Shown here in pieces: positions 47,390 through 55,200 of a stretch of DNA of 64,000 nucleotides (positions are counted from its first letter, which is position 1; every line of letters begins with the position of its first letter). Below the pieces are notes generated by a model. The model searched no databases, was not told the DNA's origin, and saw only the letters and a list, made by a program, of their open reading frames with translations. Position numbers and translations under genes: made by a program. This DNA comes from Persicobacter psychrovividus (GTDB lineage: Bacteria > Bacteroidota > Bacteroidia > Cytophagales > Cyclobacteriaceae): the NCBI RefSeq assembly GCF_036492425.1, contig NZ_AP025293.1, positions 186,001 to 250,000 on the forward strand, in the 5' to 3' direction.

Positions 47390-47578
47390 TTATCTGTTTT
47401 TAGGCTTTTCACAGTCTCCCTTACACTGACAGCCGGAGCATTTACCCCGACTTGAAAGGGCATCATTGCCTATTTCTTCTTTACTCAAAAAGACTTTGTT
47501 CCAGTAACTTTGTACCCAAAACCAAACGCACATCATGGTGCAGATGATCAAGGCGGTGATGATGAAAGATTTTATCAT
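47390..47578 (-). CDS. Small Cys-rich membrane protein, NqrM-like
   Basis: A 62-residue protein: one N-terminal membrane helix (about 3-25) and a C-terminal cytoplasmic-type tail with Cys47, Cys50, Cys52 and Cys56 (KCSGCQCKGDCEKPKNR). The layout (helix, charged linker, four Cys, basic end) matches NqrM, the small protein needed to install the metal centre between NqrD and NqrE of Na+-NQR, and is also like FeoB-associated Cys-rich proteins. RnfA and RnfE are the homologues of NqrE and NqrD, and this gene follows rnfA by 77 nt. A role in Rnf maturation is therefore a good hypothesis, but not proved. Confidence 0.7.
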   Translation of the reverse strand: MIKSFIITALIICTMMCVWFWVQSYWNKVFLSKEEIGNDALSSRGKCSGCQCKGDCEKPKNR

Positions 47579-47601
47579 TTTTTTTTATTTATATTTCAGA
47601 A

Positions 47602-47628
47602 CTATCACGAGACAGAGTCTCGCGATAG
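47602..47628. repeat. 27-bp palindromic repeat
   Basis: CTATC at 47602-47606 pairs with GATAG at 47624-47628 and CGAGAC with GTCTCG inside. The same element, with a few changes, is at 47357-47383. Confidence 0.8.
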
Positions 47629-47655
47629 AAAAGGACGCTACGACCGATGGTTAAT

Positions 47656-48228
47656 CTACATCCCTGAAAATCCCATAAAGGACAGCGATAAAATTCCCGC
47701 AATGAACAAGGTCAAGACCGTTCCACGGACTACTTTCGGGCTATTAGCAAAGGCGGTTTGCTCCCGAACGCCGGCCATCAAAATCAGGGCGATGGTAAAT
47801 CCAACTCCAGCACCAAGGGCATAGAAAATACTTTGCACGAAGGTGTATCCTTTGGCGGTTTGGAACAAAACCAAACCGAGAATGGCGCAGTTGGTGGTGA
47901 TCAATGGCAAAAAGATCCCAAGTGCCTGAAAGAGTGCCGGACTCATTTTTTTGATGAACATTTCCACTAACTGAACCGTCGAGGCGATCACGACAATAAA
48001 GCTGATCAGTTGCAGGTAAGGGGCATTGAGCCAAACCAACAGGGCATGAATTCCAAAACCACAGACGGCACTGATCAGCATCACAAAGGTGACGGCCAGT
48101 CCCATCTTTGAGGCGGTTTCATACTTTCCGGACACACCCAAGAATGGGCAGATCCCTAAAAAGTAGGCCAGCACAAAATTGTTGATCAGGCAGGCATTGA
48201 TGAATATTCTCCAAACAGACTCACTCAT
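47656..48228 (-). CDS. rnfA: Rnf complex subunit A (membrane protein)
   Basis: A 190-residue protein with six membrane helices, recognised by NNFVLAYFLGICPFLGVSGK and LITTNCAILGLVLFQTAKG. The two Cys (in GICPF and TNCAI) are the ones that in RnfA/NqrE hold half of the intramembrane iron-sulfur centre. It overlaps rnfE by 4 nt (stop/start coupling). Confidence 0.95.
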   Translation of the reverse strand: MSESVWRIFINACLINNFVLAYFLGICPFLGVSGKYETASKMGLAVTFVMLISAVCGFGIHALLVWLNAPYLQLISFIVVIASTVQLVEMFIKKMSPALFQALGIFLPLITTNCAILGLVLFQTAKGYTFVQSIFYALGAGVGFTIALILMAGVREQTAFANSPKVVRGTVLTLFIAGILSLSFMGFSGM

Positions 48229-48887
48229 GATCCTTTGGGTTTACGTTTTAAAACATTGAAAAAAAACAGCCACAAAGCGAGGGTGAAAAATCCTCCCGCA
48301 GGCAGGATCATAATGATCCATGGCTGAAACTGCTCGGGCATCAGCGTGTAGCCGAAAATTCCTCCGTCGCCCAAGAGCTCACGCACCACACCCAAACACA
48401 ACAAGGCAAAGGTGAAGCCGACGCCCATGCCGAGGGCATCCATAATGGATTTGCCGACGCCATTTTTGGAAGCGAAAGCCTCTGCCCTACTCAAGATCAG
48501 GCAATTCACTACGATCAAGGAGATGAAAGCGCCCAAGCTTTTGTGCAGTTCGACGCTGATCGCCTGAATGGCGTAATCGGTGACGGTTACGAAGGTGGCG
48601 ATGATCAAAATATAGGAAGAGATCCGCACCTGTTTGGGAATGAAATTCCGCAAAAGCGAAATCAAAATATTGGACATCAACAGCACAAACGCCGTTGCCA
48701 GTCCCATCGCCAGCGCATTGCCGGCGGTGTTGGTGACGGCCAGCACCGGACACATGCCGAGCACCTGTACAAAGACAGGGTTTTCTTTCCATAGCCCCTT
48801 GATAAATTCATCCGTTGATCCGGCAGCTTTTTTCTGCTTTGGTGGCTGAACTTTCTGAGGCGCTTCTATTTCTACGGGTATAGGCAT
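48225..48887 (-). CDS. rnfE: Rnf complex subunit E (membrane protein)
   Basis: A 220-residue paralogue of RnfA with six helices; NPVFVQVLGMCPVLAVTNTAG and LIVVNCLILSRAEAFASKNG mark it as RnfE, again with both membrane Cys. An N-terminal extension (PIPVEIEAPQKVQPPKQKKA) is Pro/Lys-rich and longer than usual. It is 4 nt downstream of rnfG and overlaps rnfA. Confidence 0.95.
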   Translation of the reverse strand: MPIPVEIEAPQKVQPPKQKKAAGSTDEFIKGLWKENPVFVQVLGMCPVLAVTNTAGNALAMGLATAFVLLMSNILISLLRNFIPKQVRISSYILIIATFVTVTDYAIQAISVELHKSLGAFISLIVVNCLILSRAEAFASKNGVGKSIMDALGMGVGFTFALLCLGVVRELLGDGGIFGYTLMPEQFQPWIIMILPAGGFFTLALWLFFFNVLKRKPKGS

Positions 48888-48891
48888 CGGC

Positions 48892-49605
48892 TCAAGGGTT
48901 TTGGTTTAACATCTTTGATAACTGCTCGCGGTGCTGCTGAATCATCGGCAGGTAATGGCTGCTGCTCTTTTGCAGAATCTCGCCTATGGTTCGGGAAGAA
49001 ATCGTCGCTCCAGTGATACCATCAATCTCATAAGGATTTTGTTTTTCCCCATGCTTGACGGTTGTGATAGGATGCTGCAAAGCTGTTTTAGCTTCATTCA
49101 GCTGCGCATCCAAGGCCTCGAAATTGGCGACAAAAGCAGGATCTTTCTCGATCTTGTCTCCCAGGCCAGGAGTTTCCTTGCTTTCCAAAACATACAGTCC
49201 AACGATCTGCTGCTTATCCAAATCATATCCATACAAAATATGGATCAAATCCGCATAGCCCTGACCATGCGCCATGATCGCCACTCCCTTGAGTTCATTG
49301 TCCGCATTATAACCGGCAAAAATATAGTCTTTACCTTTTTCTTGCTCGGTCGCTGCCCGAAAGCCGCCATCGGCAAGCACTTCAAACAGCTGCACCTGAG
49401 AGATATTCGGAATCACCTTAAAGATCGCCCCCTGCAATGCCTCGGCTTTGAGCTTGGCAATGCGCGGGGCAGTCCCTTCGAAGGTCAGCACAATCAGCAA
49501 GGCGCAGGCAATACCGATACTGACCATCGTAACGAGCATCTTGTTGCTGTTATCGACCGGCACGGCTTCTTCCTGCTGCTTGGTTTTATTTATTGTCTCT
49601 GTCAT
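48892..49605 (-). CDS. rnfG: Rnf complex subunit G (FMN-binding)
   Basis: A 237-residue protein with one N-terminal membrane helix (KMLVTMVSIGIACALLIVL) and a periplasmic FMN-binding domain. The flavinylation site is the Thr in DGITGATISSRTIG (D/S-G-A-T-x-S/T pattern), to which ApbE attaches FMN; no apbE gene is in the window. The segment LESKETPGLGDKIEKDPAFV is also typical of the family. It lies 235 nt after rnfD, the only large gap within the subunit genes. Confidence 0.93.
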   Translation of the reverse strand: MTETINKTKQQEEAVPVDNSNKMLVTMVSIGIACALLIVLTFEGTAPRIAKLKAEALQGAIFKVIPNISQVQLFEVLADGGFRAATEQEKGKDYIFAGYNADNELKGVAIMAHGQGYADLIHILYGYDLDKQQIVGLYVLESKETPGLGDKIEKDPAFVANFEALDAQLNEAKTALQHPITTVKHGEKQNPYEIDGITGATISSRTIGEILQKSSSHYLPMIQQHREQLSKMLNQNP

Positions 49606-49840
49606 TACTTCAAAAAATTTATTCCGTTCCGGTCAGGCACATAGGCTTGACCTTCTACTGTCTTGTCAAACATATAGTGTCGATACTTTTTTGACCATGA
49701 TTTACTTGATTTAAAGGATTACCATGATTTTTATAATTTGTATAGCCGAAAATAAATCCTAAAATCCTTTTTAATCATGATAATCAAGGTCTTAAATCCA
49801 ACATACTAACACGACAAATAATAATTGATGAATCACTTAA
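49606..49840. repeat. rnfD-rnfG spacer with an imperfect inverted repeat
   Basis: GATTACCATGATT (49717-49729) and AATCATGATAATC (49773-49785) are complementary at 12 of 13 positions, and GATTTAA (49708-49714) pairs with TTAAATC (49792-49798). The loop of about 43 nt is AT-rich. It may be another dispersed repeat, and could act as an mRNA processing site. No coding sequence is present. Confidence 0.65.
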
Positions 49841-50839
49841 TCACGTCCCATAAACCCGATCCTTGACCATCCGGTCGATATGCGGAGAAATCGCATTGGC
49901 CAATAGAATCGCATACATCACCCCTTCGGGCAAACCACCCCAAGAGCGAATCACCACCACCATCAAACCAATGAATACTGCATAGATCCACATGCCTTTG
50001 TTGGTCATCGGCGAGCCGACCATATCCGTTGCCATGAACACCGCACCCAACATCAAGCCGCCACTCAATACCATGAATTGTGGGGGCGCAAACGTTGTTG
50101 CATCTATCAAATAAAGTGCGCCACTGAGTAAAAATACTGTTGCGATAATGCCCACCGGAACGCGCCAATTGATGATGCCCCGATACCACAGATAAATTCC
50201 GCCGACCAAAATCAAAAAGGCGGATGTTTCACCCAGTGAACCACTGACAAAACCAAAGGCAAGGTCATTGGCGGAGGCGACCACCTGATCGAATTTGAAG
50301 GCAGACAAAGGCGTTGCGCCTGAGACACCGTCAAATACAGGCTGAAAAAATGGCGTAGTGAACAAGGATGACGGCAGGCTTTGGAAGCGATCCGCCTGCA
50401 TGGCAGGATACCAGGTGGTGATCGCCACCGGAAAGGCAGCCTGCAAAACGGCTCTTGCTACCAATGCCGGATTGAACACGTTATTGCCCAAACCACCGAA
50501 AGCCATTTTTCCCAAAGCAATGGCAATAAAGCCCCCGACTGCGGCCATCCACAAGGGAAAGATCGGCGGAAGGGTCAAGCCCAAGAGCAATCCGGTGATG
50601 ATCGCCGAACTGTCGGTCAGGCTGTTGTGGTTGCCGGCTATCTGATTGATTAAAAATTCAGTAATCAGACAGGAAAGCACCGTTGTTGCCAGCACCCAGA
50701 AGGCGCATGAACCAAAAACAAAAACCGAAAAGATCGCCACGGGCAATAGGGCATAAACCACATGTCGCATGATCGTCGGCGTGTCCATCCCCTTTTTCAG
50801 GTGGGGAGAAGTTGTGATACGTAACGTTTTAGTGAGCAT
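49841..50839 (-). CDS. rnfD: Rnf complex subunit D (membrane, FMN-binding)
   Basis: A 332-residue protein with about nine helices. The covalent FMN site is the Thr in FDGVSGATPLSAF; further marks are HLKKGMDTPTIMRHVVYALLP at the start and MATDMVGSPMTNKG near the end. It overlaps the rnfC 3' end by 11 nt, so the pair is translationally coupled. Confidence 0.95.
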   Translation of the reverse strand: MLTKTLRITTSPHLKKGMDTPTIMRHVVYALLPVAIFSVFVFGSCAFWVLATTVLSCLITEFLINQIAGNHNSLTDSSAIITGLLLGLTLPPIFPLWMAAVGGFIAIALGKMAFGGLGNNVFNPALVARAVLQAAFPVAITTWYPAMQADRFQSLPSSLFTTPFFQPVFDGVSGATPLSAFKFDQVVASANDLAFGFVSGSLGETSAFLILVGGIYLWYRGIINWRVPVGIIATVFLLSGALYLIDATTFAPPQFMVLSGGLMLGAVFMATDMVGSPMTNKGMWIYAVFIGLMVVVIRSWGGLPEGVMYAILLANAISPHIDRMVKDRVYGT

Positions 50840-52172
50840 TGGCTTTCAATTTTTGTTTTCGAATGCTTGACTTTGACTGTCTGAAATATTGAACCAACGG
50901 AATATTGGACGGACATACATAGGCGCATGATCCGCATTCAAAACAATCCATAATGTGCTCCTGATCGAGCATCTCTTGATAGGCTTCATGCTTGGCCAAA
51001 ATGCCCATGCGTGAAGGGTTAAGGCTCATTGGGCAAGCTTGCACGCAGGCACCACACTTGATACAAGCCATCGGCTTGCCTTGCTTTTTGGTTTCCCCTT
51101 CGGTAAAAACCACGATGCCCGAAGTGCCTTTGGTGATGCTGATATCCAAGTTCGATACCGACATGCCCATCATCGGACCACCCATATACACTTCAGAAAT
51201 ATTATCGGCAACGCCCACTTCTTCCAAGGCAAAACGCAAAGGCGTCCCGATCGGAATCAGATAATTGCCTTTCTTCTTGACACCAGGACCGGTGATCGTA
51301 ACCACCCTTTCCTGAATGCCATGACCATAAGGCAACAGTCGGCCGATCTCGGCGCAGGTAGCAATATTGACCACTACCACGCCTACATCTATCGGTAATC
51401 CTCCGGAAGGAACTTCACGATCCAGCACCGATTTGATCAGCATCTTTTCTGCGCCCTGCGGATATTTGACCGGCACCACTTTTACCTCCACCGGTAATCC
51501 TTCGGGAATATTATTTTGTAAATGTTCGGCCGCATCGAGTTTGTTGGCTTCGATACCAATGATCACCCGCTCGGCTTGAGTAGAACGCAACAGATAACGG
51601 ATACCCATAAAAATATCGCTCGACTGCTCTAACATCACCCGGTGATCGGTAGTTAGATAAGGCTCGCACTCAATGCCGTTAAGCATCAGTACTTCACATT
51701 TTTTTCCATCAGGTACTTTTAATTTAACATGCGTAGGAAAAGCCGCACCGCCAAGCCCGACAATACCTGCCTGCTGAACACCCGCCAAAATTTCATCTTG
51801 ATTGCTCGTGCGCCAGTCCACGCCATGCCCTGCCGGAACCTCCTGTCCCGAAAAAGGAAATGCCTCCAAATAAATGCCTTCACAACGATTGCCTGAAAGT
51901 GTATGCACGAGCCCGATCTTTTTGATCACGCCACTGACGGGCGCATGGATCGGCACGGACATATAGCCGTTGGCCTTGGCAATCAATTGCCCACGACTGA
52001 CCTCCTGCCCTTCCTTGACCACCACCTGCGAAGGAGCACCAAGGTGCTGCGCCATCGGGATGATCATCACCGGAGCAAAGGGAAACTGCTTGATTTTCAT
52101 CGTGCAGGTGTCGTCCTTGTGCTCGGGAGGATGAACGCCGTGTTTAAATGTATTTTTTGAAAAATTAAACAT
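50829..52172 (-). CDS. rnfC: Rnf complex subunit C (NADH-side, iron-sulfur/flavin)
   Basis: A 447-residue protein with the RnfC opening (FKHGVHPPEHKDDT), a biotinyl-like swing segment (VVKEGQEVSRGQLIAKANGY), the NADH/FMN-binding region (IVGLGGAAFPTHVKL, MLNGIECEPYLTTDH) and two [4Fe-4S] motifs, CIKCGACVQACPMSLNP and CFECGSCAYVCPSNIPL. This is the cytoplasmic subunit that reduces NAD+. It is the first rnf gene, 112 nt after the PFOR gene; a copy of the 20-bp palindrome lies between them. Confidence 0.95.
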   Translation of the reverse strand: MFNFSKNTFKHGVHPPEHKDDTCTMKIKQFPFAPVMIIPMAQHLGAPSQVVVKEGQEVSRGQLIAKANGYMSVPIHAPVSGVIKKIGLVHTLSGNRCEGIYLEAFPFSGQEVPAGHGVDWRTSNQDEILAGVQQAGIVGLGGAAFPTHVKLKVPDGKKCEVLMLNGIECEPYLTTDHRVMLEQSSDIFMGIRYLLRSTQAERVIIGIEANKLDAAEHLQNNIPEGLPVEVKVVPVKYPQGAEKMLIKSVLDREVPSGGLPIDVGVVVVNIATCAEIGRLLPYGHGIQERVVTITGPGVKKKGNYLIPIGTPLRFALEEVGVADNISEVYMGGPMMGMSVSNLDISITKGTSGIVVFTEGETKKQGKPMACIKCGACVQACPMSLNPSRMGILAKHEAYQEMLDQEHIMDCFECGSCAYVCPSNIPLVQYFRQSKSSIRKQKLKANAH

Positions 52173-52231
52173 AGAACTCCTATCGATCTTTGATTGGGGA
52201 TTGGGTTTGTGGTTGATTAAAAAAAAGGTAG

Positions 52232-52251
52232 GGACGTTGCATGCAACGTCC
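52232..52251. repeat. 20-bp perfect palindrome (REP-like), nifJ-rnfC spacer
   Basis: GGACGTTGCATGCAACGTCC; the identical sequence is at 57323-57342 on the other side of the PFOR gene. Confidence 0.92.
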
Positions 52252-52284
52252 GTACATAAATCATTAATAATTAATCACTAATCA

Positions 52285-55200
52285 TTAGTTAAACCTCTCC
52301 CCTCTTTCTACCCATTTCTTCATTTCCTTGCCAGTCAGATCTTTCGGCAAGCCCGGATGCAAGACCCCTGCGGTACATTTCTCCGCCGCTTTGACTAAGT
52401 CCTGATAACTTCCGGCATTGGCATCTTTGATGAAGGCTTTTTTCTCCTCATTATAGCAGAACATTTTGCCATTAATCTTGATGCATTCATCGCAACTGCT
52501 GCAATCTTCGGTTTCGATATAAGGCGCTACATATTCGCCCTCGGCAGAAACGTTTTCCTCCGTTGATGCTTCGGTTGTTCCGTTTACCAAATCAGCAATC
52601 TGTAAGCCTTCGCCACCAGCCAATTTCATCAAACCTTGAGCGATATTTCCTACAACTTCCGCACGGATCTTATCGGTCATGTCTTCAGCTTCCGGCGCAA
52701 CACCGGCAATGTCTTTCAACATCAACCAGAAATCACGGCGCTCTTCACAGGACTGAACAATCGGCTCGGCCACCAAAACTCTTGTCAGGTGCGACTTGCG
52801 ATCTACTGCCCAGATGAATGGAAATTTTCCTTCTCGGTCGTCAGCATCCATCGCAAGGAAGTCCACCAAAGGAACCATCGTATCGTTCCAGGTGTCGCGT
52901 GGTGCTTTGCGGAAATGCTTACGGAAACGTGCTTCAGTCAATGCAAAATCAGCAAAGGTCATCGACAGCTCCATGCTTTTCTCCACCTCATTCTCTTTGT
53001 ATTTGAGGGTATAGCTTGGCCAGTCTTGGAACATATCAGGGTTGCCCGACAGGTCGAAATTCTCTTTCGGTGTGGTGCCCAAATCAGGATTGTATTTGAA
53101 GATCGGATAGGTACGTGACTCTACCGCCAACTTCGCCTGATGTACACCCAAGTCATCAGCTACGCCATGCTCGGGCTGACAAGTACTGTACAGGTTGAAC
53201 AAAGCAGGACGCTTGGTCATCAGTCCGTCGATGAATCCTTCGATCATGTGGGAGGTATTCGACATGGTCGATTGCATCACATAAGTGTTGCGGTGTGCCA
53301 TAGCGATCAGCCCGATTTCTTTACGAGGCTCGGCTTTACCTTTACCCACTTTACCGTATTGCGCCATATCTGATACCTGACCAATAAAGCCAGAGGTACA
53401 AGCCTGTCCGCCAGTATTCGAATACACCTGCGTATCAACGACAATTACTTTGATCGGCTTACCCGATGCCATCATGCGGGAAAGGTTTTGGAATCCGATG
53501 TCATACATCGAGCCATCACCACCCAAAGCAACAACCGGAGGACACAAATGCCACTCTTCCTCGGTGAATTGTTGCCAGTTGAAATAGGTAAAGAAAGCAT
53601 CATGCTCGTCGGGACGATATTTGCCTTCGAGTTCCAGCTCGGCTTTGCGGATGGTGCGGAAGCCATCGGCCATCTTGGCCATATGCCCTTCGAAAATACC
53701 CATGGCCATCGAAGTAGAATCTTGGAACAGGTGATTCGCCCACGGGAATGGATAAGGGTTGAATGGATAGGTCGATCCCCAAACCGAGGTACAGCCCGTC
53801 GCATTGCTCATTCCCATATTCGCGCGACCATTGCCGGTCGTTCCCGAAGTATACTTCCACTTAAGGTTTTTGAGTTTTTGAACGAGTTGCGTAGTACTTC
53901 TCAGCCATTCCTGATCGATTGGCTCACCACCATTTTCGAGTTCAATTTGTCGGGTGATCTCGCCCATGGTCAGATCGCTGTCTTTCATGCGATCCATGAT
54001 TTTGGACATCACTTCCGAATCACTCAAGTCCACGGTTTTGACCAGCTTCAATTGAATGTGTTGCTCCAGCTTACCGATCAGTTCGGTCAAATAATCCACA
54101 TGCTTTTTCACACGAGGGATCATCAATGACTGCACCGTTGCGGTGAACAGATGTACGATTGATTTTTCCGAACAACCCAGACAGGCACCATCACCCGAAG
54201 CCAGATTCATATAAGCTTCTTTATTTAATAGGAGTGTTTCGAGTGCTCCGATTTTTTCTTCGAGGTTGTCAATGCGGCTGTACTCTTCCGGTGTATTCGG
54301 AAGCGCCTCCCACAATTGCCAGTCTTTGCGCAAAGCGGCTACTCCATCTTCTGTTTGGGTGATTGGGCGCAAGGCGTCATCTTCACAAACTTCAACGCAT
54401 TCCATACAGCCTTTACAGGTTTGTGGATTAAGCGTGATGCTGAACAATCCACCGCTGTTTGGTTTTTTCTTTTCTTTTAAGTGGAAATACGGGCGTGTCA
54501 GGGCAAATTTGAATCCACCCAAAACGGATTTGAAATTGTGCAGCTCGGAAATCAAATCTTGGTTATCCGCATTGGCGCCAATCATTTCATCCACCTTGCG
54601 ATGCAACAATTCATTGACCGTTTCCTCTTCATGTTTATTGAGCATCGCCTCCCGCATCTCTTTCTCCATAGAGCGCACGGCTTTTTGCAAATGTACAGGT
54701 TTTCCAAATCGTTTTGTTACCTGCTTAACCACGGTATTCAACACATCACCGACCGATGATACCAAGCCAGGCAGTGCGGTATCAGGACAGGCGGTGTAAC
54801 ATTTCCCACAAGCGGTACAGTTATCAGCCACCCACTCCGGATGCTCAAAACGGATACCGGTCATGTCACGGAAAAGTGCCGTGGTGGCCGGCATCACACT
54901 CAAACCAATGAATGGATCGGTCAGGTTGTCGTTACCCATTCCACGGAGGTAGAAATTACCCGTTTGCTCCCAGAAGCGGTGAATATCCGACAGCTTGCTT
55001 TCGCTCTGTGGTTTTTGCTTCAGAATCGTTGGGATGGTTTGCGCCTGTACATCCTCCATCATCGGATCAATGGTGGTGATCTCTTTATTGGTGATTTCAT
55101 GCACTTCGGTGAAACCACGTTTCACCACCCGCATGTTATCCTCTACCACGCGCTGACCTTTTGCCCCAAATTTATGTTGCAACTGATCTTCGATGGCCTT

